A stretch of DNA of 51,629 nt from DTKY01 sp037440765 (lineage in GTDB: Bacteria; Acidobacteriota; Terriglobia; Bryobacterales; Bryobacteraceae): contig JBBITL010000027.1 in assembly GCA_037440765.1 (NCBI GenBank), forward strand, positions 1 through 51,629. Direction: 5' to 3'. Below, one piece after another: positions 35,680 to 46,933 of the stretch (positions are counted from its first letter, which is position 1; the number at the start of each line of letters is the position of its first letter). Both the position numbers and the translations under genes were made by a program. A model generated the notes under the pieces. It saw nothing but the letters and a program-made list of their open reading frames with translations. It was not told the origin of the DNA and ran no database searches.

Positions 35680-37197
35680 GTGGCCGAGAACGCTCTAAGG
35701 TCCAGCTTCGCGCGCGGCGGGTTCGTGACGACGGCCGAGCTGGTCCTGGGCCGGGACCACACGGCCGCCGAGTCGGAGACCTTCATCCGCGACGCGGCAG
35801 CAGAGCCCAACGGGGTCCGCGTGATAAGCCTCACGGACCTGCCTGGAGGGAATCCGGCGCTCCCGCCCGAGGCTTTCGCGCTGCACCTGCGCGAGCTGGG
35901 ACTGACGCCCATGGTTCATCTCACCGGCAAGGACGGGAACCGCTCCCTCCTGGAGGGCAGGCTCCACGCCCTGGCCCGCATAGGTGTAGAGAACGTGCTG
36001 GCGCTGACCGGTGACGCGCAGAAGGAGGGCTTTTCGGGGAAGGCCAAGCCGGTGCACGATCTGGACTCGGTGCTGCTGCTGCGTCTGGCCGAAGCCATGC
36101 GGGCCGGCCTGAGTTATCAGCTCGGGTCGCGCCCGGTCCGGACAACGCCCTTCGATTTCTTCCCCGGCGCGGCGGTGAGCCCGTTCAAGGTGCGCGAACC
36201 GGACCTGATGATGCAGCTCTACAAGATGGAGCTGAAGATCGCCTCCGGCGCGCAGTTCCTGGTCACCCAGCTCGGCTTCAATGTGCGCAAGCTGTACGAA
36301 CTGCGCCAGTACATGCTGCGCGAGGGACTGGCGCACATCCCCGTGCTGGCCAACGTGTACGTGCCGACGGCCGCCGTCGCGCGCATGATGAAGTCGGGCG
36401 AACTGGCCGGCTGCGTGGTCACCGACGCGCTCATCGAGCGCCTGGCGTCGGAGAAGAAGCCGCAGCGCCTGGAACGGGCGGGCCTGATGGTCGCCGCGGC
36501 CAGGGACCTGGGGTTCGCCGGGGCGCACATCGGCGGCTTCGGCCTCACGCACAAGGACTTCCTGACGATTCTGGACCGGGCGCAGACCATAGGAGCGGAC
36601 TGGCGCGGGCGCATGGAGGAGCTGGTTTTCGAGCACGCCGGCGAGTTCTACCTGTTGCCGCCGTCCTCCTCCGGCCTGAGTGACCCGGAGGGCGAGTATC
36701 AGGCCGCCAGGACCATCCCGCCCGCCTCCTGGAAGCAGAAACTGTCCGCCCTGGCGCACCGTTGCCTGATAGCTGAAGGCTCGGCGGGCGCGCGCTTCTT
36801 CGCTCCGCGCCTGAAGTCCGGCTTCTGGAGCAGGGTGCTGGAGGCGTCCTCGCTCTACCGCAAGGCGGCCCTGGGATGCGTGAGCTGCGGCGACTGCATC
36901 CAGGACCACCTGAGCTATGTGGGTTGCTCCATGCGCTGGTGCTACAAGGAGCTGCGCAACGGACCCTGCGGCGGCTCCCGCACCGACGGCGCCTGCGAAG
37001 CCCGCCCCGAGTTGCCCTGTATCTGGAACCTGGTCTACCTGGGAACGCTGGCGGCAGGCAAGGCCCCCCGGCGTTTCGCGCACACGCTGGTGCCGCCCAG
37101 GGACTGGAGCCTGGACGGCGCCAACGCGCTGGCCAGCCGCCTGGCCGGCATCGACAACCTTGCCAGTAGGGAGGAGCTGCATGTTCATCATCGGTGA
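35680..37197 (+). CDS. metF: methylenetetrahydrofolate reductase fused to MetV-type zinc/Fe-S C-terminal domain
   Basis: A 505-residue two-part protein. Residues about 10-300 form a MetF-type flavin TIM barrel (RVISLTDLPGGNP, VLALTGD, ASGAQFLVTQLGFN). The C-terminal part (about 390-470) is the MTHFR_C/MetV domain, rich in Cys: CVSCGDC, CSMRWC, NGPCGG, C-E and C-W pairs. MetF reduces methylene-THF to methyl-THF; MetV partners are best known from acetogens as separate subunits, so this is a fused form. The start is GTG 35680, with a TATTAT box at 35660-35665. The stop overlaps the next gene by 17 bases. Divergent from the corrinoid operon by 89 bases. Confidence 0.88.
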   Translation: MAENALRSSFARGGFVTTAELVLGRDHTAAESETFIRDAAAEPNGVRVISLTDLPGGNPALPPEAFALHLRELGLTPMVHLTGKDGNRSLLEGRLHALARIGVENVLALTGDAQKEGFSGKAKPVHDLDSVLLLRLAEAMRAGLSYQLGSRPVRTTPFDFFPGAAVSPFKVREPDLMMQLYKMELKIASGAQFLVTQLGFNVRKLYELRQYMLREGLAHIPVLANVYVPTAAVARMMKSGELAGCVVTDALIERLASEKKPQRLERAGLMVAAARDLGFAGAHIGGFGLTHKDFLTILDRAQTIGADWRGRMEELVFEHAGEFYLLPPSSSGLSDPEGEYQAARTIPPASWKQKLSALAHRCLIAEGSAGARFFAPRLKSGFWSRVLEASSLYRKAALGCVSCGDCIQDHLSYVGCSMRWCYKELRNGPCGGSRTDGACEARPELPCIWNLVYLGTLAAGKAPRRFAHTLVPPRDWSLDGANALASRLAGIDNLASREELHVHHR

Positions 37198-37984
37198 GCT
37201 GATCAACAGCACCCGCAAGCGCATCCGCGAGGCCGTGGTGAGCCGTGACGCGGGCTGCATACGGGAGATCGCCCTCAAGCAGAAGGAAGCCGGCGCCTGC
37301 ATGCTGGACGTGAACGGCGGGGTGGCCGGGCAGGAGGTGGAGTGTCTGACCTGGCTGGTCGAAGTGGTCCAGGAGGCGGTGGACCTTCCCCTGTGCCTGG
37401 ACAGCTCGGACCCGGCGGCTCTCGGCGCGGCGCTCCCGCTGGTGAAGGGGCGGGCCATGATCAACTCAATCACCGCCGAAGAGGCCCGTTTCCAGGCCGT
37501 GCTGCCGCTGGTGAAAGAGTTCAAGACCGGGATCATCGCGCTCTCGATGGAAGCGACGCCTCCTTCCGGCGTGGCGGATCGCGTGGAGACCGGCTGCCGG
37601 CTGGTGGACCGCCTCACGGCCCAGGGCGTCGCCCTGGACGATATCTACGTGGACCCCTGCGTGTTGCCGGTAAGCACAGGCGGCGAACACGGCAGGGGGG
37701 TGGCGGAGGCGGTGAGCCAGATCATGGCGCGCTATCCGGGCGTCCATACCAGCGTCGGGCTGAGCAACGTGTCGTTCGGCCTGCCCGCCAGGAGGCTGCT
37801 GAACCAGACCTTCCTGGTGCTGCTGCTCAGCCGTGGCCTGGACGCCGCTATCATCGACCCCTGCGACCGGCAGTTGATGGCCAACCTCGCCGCCGCCGAG
37901 GCGCTGCTCGGGCGGGACGAGTACTGCGGCCGCTATCTGAAGGCCTTCCGGCAGGGGAAGCTGGAAGCGCCGGCGGCGCCCTAG
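37181..37984 (+). CDS. methyltetrahydrofolate:corrinoid methyltransferase (pterin-binding, AcsE-like)
   Basis: A 267-residue TIM-barrel protein of the pterin-binding/dihydropteroate synthase-like family, matching the folate module of MetH and the AcsE/MeTr enzyme of acetogens. It opens FIIGELINSTRKRI and shows DVNGGV, CLDSSDPAAL, MINSIT and DPCVLPVSTG, all pterin-site motifs. It should move the methyl group from methyl-THF to a corrinoid protein, here most simply the product of the divergent gene at 34955-35590. GAGGAG precedes the ATG, which lies 17 bases inside the end of the MetF gene, so the two are translationally coupled. Confidence 0.88.
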   Translation: MFIIGELINSTRKRIREAVVSRDAGCIREIALKQKEAGACMLDVNGGVAGQEVECLTWLVEVVQEAVDLPLCLDSSDPAALGAALPLVKGRAMINSITAEEARFQAVLPLVKEFKTGIIALSMEATPPSGVADRVETGCRLVDRLTAQGVALDDIYVDPCVLPVSTGGEHGRGVAEAVSQIMARYPGVHTSVGLSNVSFGLPARRLLNQTFLVLLLSRGLDAAIIDPCDRQLMANLAAAEALLGRDEYCGRYLKAFRQGKLEAPAAP

Positions 37985-37992
37985 CAGCAACC

Positions 37993-38010
37993 GTATCTCA
38001 TTTGAGATAC
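37993..38010. promoter_or_regulatory. operator palindrome of the RelB/YafQ toxin-antitoxin operon
   Basis: GTATCTCA (37993-38000) and TGAGATAC (38003-38010) form a perfect palindrome around TT, 20 bases before the antitoxin ATG. RelB/DinJ-type antitoxins are ribbon-helix-helix repressors that bind such palindromes over their own promoter, with toxin as corepressor; that autoregulation is expected here. Confidence 0.7.
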
Positions 38011-38030
38011 AGTGTGGATGGGAGGCGCCG

Positions 38031-38297
38031 ATGCGCGCGCGACGTGCGAAGTCGGAGATGATCCATGCCCGGGTCGACCCAAAGCTCAAAAGATCGGCCG
38101 AGCGCATTTTCTCCGCCCTGGGCATCTCCACTACGGAAGCCGTCCGCGTCTTCTTGAAGCAGGTGGAACTGCACAACGGCTTGCCGTTCCCTGTCGCCGT
38201 GCCCAACAAGGAGACCGTCGCGGCGATGAAGGAGGCGAACCGACCCGCTGCCCTGAAGCGGTACGGCTCGTTTCGTGAGCTGCGCAAACAGCTCTGA
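38031..38297 (+). CDS. RelB/DinJ family antitoxin
   Basis: An 88-residue protein with an N-terminal ribbon-helix-helix domain: IHARVDPKLKRSAERIF as the beta strand and first helix, then LGISTTEAVRVFLKQV as the second helix, a close match to DinJ. The C-terminal half (about 50-88) should wrap the toxin and neutralise it. GGAGG sits 5 bases before the ATG. Its TGA overlaps the toxin ATG by one base (TGATG), typical of type II pairs. Confidence 0.92.
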   Translation: MRARRAKSEMIHARVDPKLKRSAERIFSALGISTTEAVRVFLKQVELHNGLPFPVAVPNKETVAAMKEANRPAALKRYGSFRELRKQL

Positions 38298-38569
38298 TGG
38301 CCCGCGTCCTTCTTGCCACCACGGCGTTTGAGTGGGACCTGCGGCGCATGAGGCGGCAGGGAAAGGACCTGGACAAGCTGGGGATGATCGTGGATCTCCT
38401 CCAGCAGGGACGCAACCTGCCAGCCCGGCGCCGGCCCCACTCCCTGCGGGGGGCGTGGAAGGGCCGCTGGGACTGCCATGTGGAGCCGGACTGGGTTCTT
38501 CTCTGCCGGCTGGCGGGGGAGGCCACCATTCTGGCGCGGACTGGAAGCCACGCCGAGCTGTTTGGATGA
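38297..38569 (+). CDS. YafQ family mRNA interferase toxin
   Basis: A 90-residue RelE-superfamily protein closest to YafQ. RRQGKDLDKL, LPARRRPHSLRG, CHVEPDWVLLCR and RTGSHAELFG align well by eye with E. coli YafQ, and the residues reported for its activity (His in PHSL, His-Asp-Trp in CHVEPDW, His in GSHAELF) are all present, so the toxin is probably active. It would cut mRNA on the ribosome when free of antitoxin. Cotranscribed and translationally coupled with the antitoxin. Confidence 0.93.
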   Translation: MARVLLATTAFEWDLRRMRRQGKDLDKLGMIVDLLQQGRNLPARRRPHSLRGAWKGRWDCHVEPDWVLLCRLAGEATILARTGSHAELFG

Positions 38570-38615
38570 AGACGCGGCCTCTGTCCGGTAGAGTGGAAAG
38601 AGGAGGGGAATCGGT

Positions 38616-39464
38616 GTGCATCCAGGGAAAGTAGATGATCGGGCCGCCGCGCAAGCGGCTATGCCGGCGGTTCCACTGACCGTGGAGGGCGCAAGCGTCC
38701 TTCACCAGATGTTCCGGGTGAAGCGGGCCTCCTGGAAAGCGCTCTCCGGAGATGCGCGCCGTGAAGCGGCGGCCGAAGCGGCGGCGGCGCTCGAGGAGAT
38801 GGAGCCGGCCGGAGAGCGGCAGAGCGCGCTCTATTCAATCCTGGGGCACAAGGGCGACTTGCTGTTCCTCCACTTCCGGCGGAGCTTTGAGGAGCTCGGC
38901 GCCGCCCAGCAGCGCCTGGCGCGGCTGAAGCTGGCCGAGTATCTGGAGCCCGCGACATCATACCTCTCGGTGGTGGAACTGGGGCTGTACGACTCCAGCC
39001 TGAAGCTGTACCGCGGCCTGCTGGAGCGGGGCTTGCGCCCCGATTCGGAGGAATGGGCGGGCGAGGTAGCCGCGACGCTGGCGCAGCACCGCAAGGCCAT
39101 GGCGCCGCGGCTGTACCCGTCCATCCCCGCCAGCCGTTACATCTGCTTCTACCCCATGGACCGCAAGCGCGGCGAGACCGCCAACTGGTACACCCTGCCC
39201 ATGGCCGAGCGGCGGCGGATGATGCACGAGCACGGCGAAGCGGGCCGCAAATACGCCGGCGAGGTGAAGCAGATCATCTCCGGCTCGATCGGTTTCGACG
39301 ACTGGGAGTGGGGCGTGGACCTGTTCGCCGATGACCCTCTGCACTTCAAGCGCGTGATCTACGAAATGCGCTTCGATGAAGCCAGCGCCGTCTACGCCCT
39401 GTTCGGCCCCTTCTGCGTGGGCATCCGCCTGCCGGCCGGGGAGTTGACTGCCTGGTTGGGGTGA
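38616..39464 (+). CDS. hemQ: coproheme decarboxylase (HemQ), chlorite dismutase family
   Basis: A 282-residue protein of the chlorite-dismutase fold, of normal HemQ length. YPMDRKRGETANWYTLP and MAERRRMMHEHGEAGRKY match the family signature; the His in that second motif is the proximal haem ligand, and the Tyr in the NWYTLP segment is in the position of the catalytic Tyr. HemQ converts coproheme to haem b in the coproporphyrin-dependent pathway. It opens with GTG. No other haem genes are in the window. It converges on motB with a 20-base gap. Confidence 0.88.
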   Translation: MHPGKVDDRAAAQAAMPAVPLTVEGASVLHQMFRVKRASWKALSGDARREAAAEAAAALEEMEPAGERQSALYSILGHKGDLLFLHFRRSFEELGAAQQRLARLKLAEYLEPATSYLSVVELGLYDSSLKLYRGLLERGLRPDSEEWAGEVAATLAQHRKAMAPRLYPSIPASRYICFYPMDRKRGETANWYTLPMAERRRMMHEHGEAGRKYAGEVKQIISGSIGFDDWEWGVDLFADDPLHFKRVIYEMRFDEASAVYALFGPFCVGIRLPAGELTAWLG

Positions 39465-39484
39465 GCGCGGGCGCCACTGCGATG

Positions 39485-40297
39485 TCAGTGGCGCAGCAGC
39501 GGGGCGCGGGGGGGAGGCTCTCCGAAAGGGGTGGGCTTGGCCAGGGCCGCCGGCTCGTCGTACTCCACGACGACCGAGATCCGGCGGTTGCGGCTGTCCT
39601 GCGGAGAGCCCGCATCGAGCAGCCGCCGGTCGGCGAAACCCCGCACCTGGGCAATCTGGTGGGAACTGAGTCCGCGGTCTTCCATGACCCGGCGGGCCGC
39701 GTTGGCGCGGTCAACGGAGAGTTCCCAGTTGGTGTAGCCGTGAATCGCGGTGAAGCGGTAGGGCCGGGCGTCGGTGTGGCCCTCGACGAGCACGCGATTC
39801 TTCAGACGGGCCAGCTCCCCGGCCAGCAGGGCGAGCATCCGCTCTCCGTTGGCGCTCGGCTCAGGCCGGCCGCTCTCAAAGAAAAGCCCTTGCTCGGTCT
39901 CCATCAACTCGACCCTCAACCCCTCTACGGTTACGCTGATCCGCACCTGGTCTTTGAGCCGGCCCAACTCCGGCGCGGCGCTGATTGCCGCTTCCAGCCG
40001 GTCGCGCAGCTCGCCGGCGTTGAGCTGGTTCAATTCAATGCCGCCGGCCGCCGGACCGCTGCCTTCCGCGGCCGGGCGGTCCAGCCTGGAGTGCGCCCGG
40101 GGATCTCTGAAGTACGAGCTTATGGACTGCTGCACCTGCCTGCTGGTATTCATCAGCCAGAGAACGATGAACAGCGCCATCAGCGCGGTCACGAAGTCGG
40201 CGTAGGCCACCTTCCACGCGCCGCCGCGGTGTTTGGCGGCCGCCAGGGCGGTGCGCCGCCGCGCCGGCGGGTTATCCGGCGCGTTCCTGCCGTCCAT
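39485..40297 (-). CDS. motB: flagellar motor stator protein MotB (OmpA-family)
   Basis: A 270-residue protein with the MotB layout: a basic N-terminus, GGAWKVAYADFVTALMALFIVLWL containing the transmembrane helix with the proton-accepting Asp, a linker, and a C-terminal OmpA/peptidoglycan-binding domain (VEGHTDARPYR, LSVDRANAARRVMEDRGL, DSRNRRISVVVEY). It anchors the stator to the wall and forms the ion channel with MotA. Its start overlaps the end of motA by 26 bases. No other flagellar gene is nearby, so the pair is an isolated stator cassette; a gliding or transport role cannot be excluded. Confidence 0.92.
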   Translation of the reverse strand: MDGRNAPDNPPARRRTALAAAKHRGGAWKVAYADFVTALMALFIVLWLMNTSRQVQQSISSYFRDPRAHSRLDRPAAEGSGPAAGGIELNQLNAGELRDRLEAAISAAPELGRLKDQVRISVTVEGLRVELMETEQGLFFESGRPEPSANGERMLALLAGELARLKNRVLVEGHTDARPYRFTAIHGYTNWELSVDRANAARRVMEDRGLSSHQIAQVRGFADRRLLDAGSPQDSRNRRISVVVEYDEPAALAKPTPFGEPPPRAPLLRH

Positions 40298-41183
40298 ATG
40301 CGGCCGCCTGTCCGGGGGCGGGGGGGATCTTCACTTCACGGCGAAAGGTCGTCTCCATGTCGTCGAAGCTGGGTCTCAGCGCCGGGGGAATCGAGCGCCG
40401 CGCAAACTCGGCGGCCAGCAGCGGGCTGGAGCCGCTGGCGTAGGCGTGAATGCCTGAATAGAGGCATTGAATGAAGTGCGAGCGGTCCTCGTTGCGCGTT
40501 TCCAGGTGGGAGGCCAGCGGGCCGACCACCCCGTAGCACAGCAGAATCCCCAGGAACGTCCCCACCAGCGCGGCGGCCACCTTGTGGCCGACCTCCTCCG
40601 GGGCGCTGCCGAGCGCCTGCATCGTCACCACCACCCCCAGCACGGCGGCGACGATCCCCAGCCCCGGCAGCGAGTCGGCCAGCATGCCGAGGGCGCCCAC
40701 CGGGCCGTGGCGCTCTTTCCGCTGCACTTCCACGTCCAGGTCCATCAGGTGCGCCAGTTCGCCGCTGCGGGCCACGCCGGTGGTGAGCATCCGCAGTGAG
40801 TCGCACAGAAAGACCACGGCCGCCCTGTCGGAGGAGACTTCCGGGTAGTTGGAAAACACCGGGCTGGAGTCCGGATCCTCGATGTGCGTCTCCAGCGCGG
40901 GCATGCCGTGGCGGCGCCCGATGCTGAACAGCTCGAAGATCAGTTTGAGCGCGGCATCGTAGAAGGCGCGCGTATAGGGTGCAGGCCTGAAGACGGATAG
41001 GGCGCCTCTAAGAATATTGAGGACGGCGCTGGCCGGGTTGGCGGCCAGCATGATGCCGACGGCGGCCCCCAGGATGATTATCAGCTCCGAGGGTTGGAGC
41101 AGCACCAGGATGTTGCCGCGCTGAAGGAGAAACCCTCCAAAGACCGCGGACAGAACGATCCCTATGCCAACGAGAACAAGCAT
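40272..41183 (-). CDS. motA: flagellar motor stator protein MotA
   Basis: A 303-residue inner-membrane protein with four hydrophobic segments: two near the N-terminus (about 1-20 and 33-50) and two around 165-215 (GLGIVAAVLGVVVTMQAL and ALVGTFLGILLCYGVVGPLAS). The cytoplasmic loop holds FSIGRRHGMPALETHIEDP, carrying the Arg and Glu that contact the rotor in MotA. It is the first gene of the motA-motB pair and is divergent from carB across 111 bases. Confidence 0.93.
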   Translation of the reverse strand: MLVLVGIGIVLSAVFGGFLLQRGNILVLLQPSELIIILGAAVGIMLAANPASAVLNILRGALSVFRPAPYTRAFYDAALKLIFELFSIGRRHGMPALETHIEDPDSSPVFSNYPEVSSDRAAVVFLCDSLRMLTTGVARSGELAHLMDLDVEVQRKERHGPVGALGMLADSLPGLGIVAAVLGVVVTMQALGSAPEEVGHKVAAALVGTFLGILLCYGVVGPLASHLETRNEDRSHFIQCLYSGIHAYASGSSPLLAAEFARRSIPPALRPSFDDMETTFRREVKIPPAPGQAAAYGRQERAG

Positions 41184-41294
41184 TCATTCCGCCAGGCCGG
41201 AACAGAAGCGAGTCATGCCTCAAAGGCTCATCGGCAGTTCCCGGCTTTTTCGTGGATAATGGTCTGTTTACCTTTTCTCAGGAGTAATCACCGT

Positions 41295-44522
<3,228 letters not shown>

Positions 44523-44527
44523 CGCCA

Positions 44528-45580
44528 GTGGCGAGGACGCCCCCGATTCCGGCAGGCCTGATCGGCTTCGGAATAGCGGGGCGGAGCTTCCACGCGCCGG
44601 TCATACGGGCCGTAGAGGGACTGAGACTCAAGACCATAGTCCAGCGGCGCGGAGACTCCGCCCGCCAGGCGTATCCGGACGTGACCGTGGTCCGGGACGT
44701 GGATGCGCTGCTCTCGGACCGCGAGATCCGGCTGGCGGTGATCGCCACGCCTCACGATTCGCACTACGAACTGGCCCGGCGGTGCCTTGAGGCGGGCAAG
44801 GACGTGGTGGTCGACAAACCCTTCACCCTCACCTCGGCTGAGGGGGAGGACCTGATAAGGATTGCGGCCGCACAGGGACGCCTGCTCTCGGTCTATCACA
44901 ACCGGCGGTTCGACGGCGATTTTCTGACGGTCAGGCGGCTCATTGAAGAAGGCGCCCTTGGCCGCGTCGTGCGGTTCGAGTCCCGCTATGACCGGTTCCG
45001 TCCCGAACTGCGCCCCGGCTCGTGGCGTGAGAGCGGCCAGCCGCATGGGGGCATCCTCTACGATCTGGGGCCGCACCTGATCGACCAGGCGCTGGCCCTG
45101 TTTGGCTCCCCATCGGCGGCCACCGCCGACATTCGGGTTGAGCGGCGTCAGGCCGTGGCCGACGATGCGTTCGACCTGACCCTGCACTACCCGGGCCTGC
45201 GCGTGCTGCTCGGGGCCACCATGCTGGCCTGTTCCCCCGGGCCGAGGTTTTTGATCTATGGAGCTGAGGGGGCCTACGTCAAGTTCGGAATGGACCCGCA
45301 GGAGGCGCCCTTGCGGCAGGGCCGTCCGCCCGGCGGAGAGGACTGGGGCCGTGAGGAGGAGTCCCTCTGGGGCACGCTGACGCGGGCCGGAGGGGAAACG
45401 CGGCGGGTTCCTGCCCAACCGGGCGACTACCGCCTCTACTATGCCAACGTGCGCGACGCGCTGAGCGGCCTCGCCCGCCTGGAGGTGACCGCGGAGCAGG
45501 CCTGCCAGGTGATCCGCGCGCTGGAACTGGCGCGCCAGAGCCACGCTCTCGCACGCACAGTGGATTGGACAGCCGCGTAG
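44528..45580 (+). CDS. Gfo/Idh/MocA family oxidoreductase
   Basis: A 350-residue NAD(P)-dependent enzyme. Residues 9-30 carry the nucleotide-binding GLIGFGIAGRSFHAPVI, followed by VIATPHDSHYELARRCLEAGKDVVVDKP, whose EKP-equivalent Lys (VDKP) is the usual catalytic base, and YDLGPHLIDQAL in the substrate domain. The closest subgroup by eye is the YvaA/YdgJ-like scyllo-inositol and related polyol dehydrogenases, but the substrate is unknown. The GTG start at 44528 has GGGGGAG at 44514-44520 overlapping the end of carB, so expression is likely coupled to carB although the pathways differ. Confidence 0.88.
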   Translation: MARTPPIPAGLIGFGIAGRSFHAPVIRAVEGLRLKTIVQRRGDSARQAYPDVTVVRDVDALLSDREIRLAVIATPHDSHYELARRCLEAGKDVVVDKPFTLTSAEGEDLIRIAAAQGRLLSVYHNRRFDGDFLTVRRLIEEGALGRVVRFESRYDRFRPELRPGSWRESGQPHGGILYDLGPHLIDQALALFGSPSAATADIRVERRQAVADDAFDLTLHYPGLRVLLGATMLACSPGPRFLIYGAEGAYVKFGMDPQEAPLRQGRPPGGEDWGREEESLWGTLTRAGGETRRVPAQPGDYRLYYANVRDALSGLARLEVTAEQACQVIRALELARQSHALARTVDWTAA

Positions 45581-45600
45581 GGGCTTGCGCCCGCATGCCC

Positions 45601-46197
45601 CTACTTCAGCTCGAGGATCTCTTTCTCTTTGGCTTTGGCGGCCTGGTCGATCTTGGCTATGTAGCTGTCGGTCAGCTTCTGGACCTCGTCGTGCGCCCGG
45701 CGGTCGTCATCCTCGCTGATGAGTTTGTCCTTCAGCAGTTTCTTGAGGCTGTCGTTGGCGTCCCGCCGGATGTTGCGGGCCGCCACCTTGTGGTCCTCGG
45801 CCACCGCGTGCAGGCGTTTGACGATTTCCTTGCGCCGCTCTTCGGTCAACGGCGGTATGGGCACGCGGATGATGCGGCCGTCGTTGTTAGGGTTCAGTCC
45901 CAGGTCCGCCGAGCGGATGGCTTTCTCCACGGCGCCCATCTGGGAGACGTCCCAGGGCTGGACCGTGATCAGGGACGGCTCGGGCACGTGCAGCGTGGCC
46001 AGTTGATTGAGAGGGGTCGGCGTTCCGTAGTAGTCGACGCGCACGCCGTCCAGCAGGCCGATCGAAGCCCGGCCCGTGCGGATGGAGGCCATCTCGTGCT
46101 GCAAGTCGGCGAGCACCTTCTCCATTCGCCCCCTGGCATGACTTTCGACTTCCTTGATTGACGGGAAGGTCTGTCCACTTGTGGATGCTGGTTTCAT
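45601..46197 (-). CDS. frr: ribosome recycling factor
   Basis: A 198-residue protein, about ten residues longer than usual at the N-terminus. RMEKVLADLQHEMASIRTGRAS, YYGTPTPLNQLATLHVPEP, VPIPPLTEERRKEIVK and DDRRAHDEVQKLTD are diagnostic of RRF, which with EF-G splits ribosomes after termination. It is the last gene of the operon and begins 6 bases after the pyrH stop. Confidence 0.97.
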   Translation of the reverse strand: MKPASTSGQTFPSIKEVESHARGRMEKVLADLQHEMASIRTGRASIGLLDGVRVDYYGTPTPLNQLATLHVPEPSLITVQPWDVSQMGAVEKAIRSADLGLNPNNDGRIIRVPIPPLTEERRKEIVKRLHAVAEDHKVAARNIRRDANDSLKKLLKDKLISEDDDRRAHDEVQKLTDSYIAKIDQAAKAKEKEILELK

Positions 46198-46203
46198 AAC
46201 GCC

Positions 46204-46914
46204 TCAAGGGTGAATCAGTGTTCCTGCCGTTTCGCCGGCGGCTATCCGCATTATATTGCCCGGCGTGTTGAGATTGAAGACCGCCACGGGAAGGGAGTTG
46301 TCCCGGCACATGGCGATCGCCGCCGCGTCCATGACGGCCAGACGCCCGGCGAGGACATCGGTGTAGGAAATCTCCCTGTAAAGGATGGCCGCCGGGTTCT
46401 TCAGCGGGTCGCTGTCGAACACGCCGTCGACCCGCGTGGCCTTGGCGAGGAGTTCGGCGCCGGTCTCCAGTGCGCGCAGCGCCGCGGCCGTGTCGGTGGA
46501 GAAGTAGGGGTTGGAGGTGCCGCCCGCGAAAACAGCCACCCGCCCTTCCTCCAGGTGACGGACGGCGCGCCAGCGGACATACGGCTCGGCCACCTGCCGC
46601 ATCTCGATGGCGGTCATGACGCGCGCGGCCGCGCCGGCCGATTCGAGGGCGTCCTGGAAAGCCAGGGCGTTGATCACCGTGGCCAGCATGCCCATGTAGT
46701 CGGCCGTGACGCGGTCCATGTTCCGGGCCGCCGCTGCCGCCCCCCGGAAGAAATTCCCTCCGCCGATCACCACGCCGAGCTGGGCGCCGGCCCGGACCAC
46801 CGCGGCGACCTCGGCCGCCACGCCGGCCAGGCGTTCCGGGTCCAGGCCGAAGCCCGCCTGGCCCGCGAGCGCCTCGCCACTCAACTTGAGGAGGATACGC
46901 TTGTACCGGAGCAC
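46204..46914 (-). CDS. pyrH: UMP kinase
   Basis: A 236-residue amino-acid-kinase-fold enzyme making UDP from UMP, active as a hexamer. It shows YKRILLKLSGEAL, VIGGGNFFRG, DYMGMLATVINALAFQDAL and VFAGGTSNPYFSTDTAAALRA, all PyrH hallmarks. The start is GTG at 46914 with GGAGG 6 bases upstream; the longer open frame back to 46971 overlaps tsf. Place in the order tsf-pyrH-frr is the common bacterial one. Confidence 0.96.
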   Translation of the reverse strand: MLRYKRILLKLSGEALAGQAGFGLDPERLAGVAAEVAAVVRAGAQLGVVIGGGNFFRGAAAAARNMDRVTADYMGMLATVINALAFQDALESAGAAARVMTAIEMRQVAEPYVRWRAVRHLEEGRVAVFAGGTSNPYFSTDTAAALRALETGAELLAKATRVDGVFDSDPLKNPAAILYREISYTDVLAGRLAVMDAAAIAMCRDNSLPVAVFNLNTPGNIMRIAAGETAGTLIHP

Positions 46915-46933
46915 CGGGCCCTCCGAGTCCAGA

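Noticed and set aside
35695..37617. 640-residue minus-strand open frame
   Set aside because: Antisense to the MetF-MetV fusion and the pterin-binding methyltransferase.
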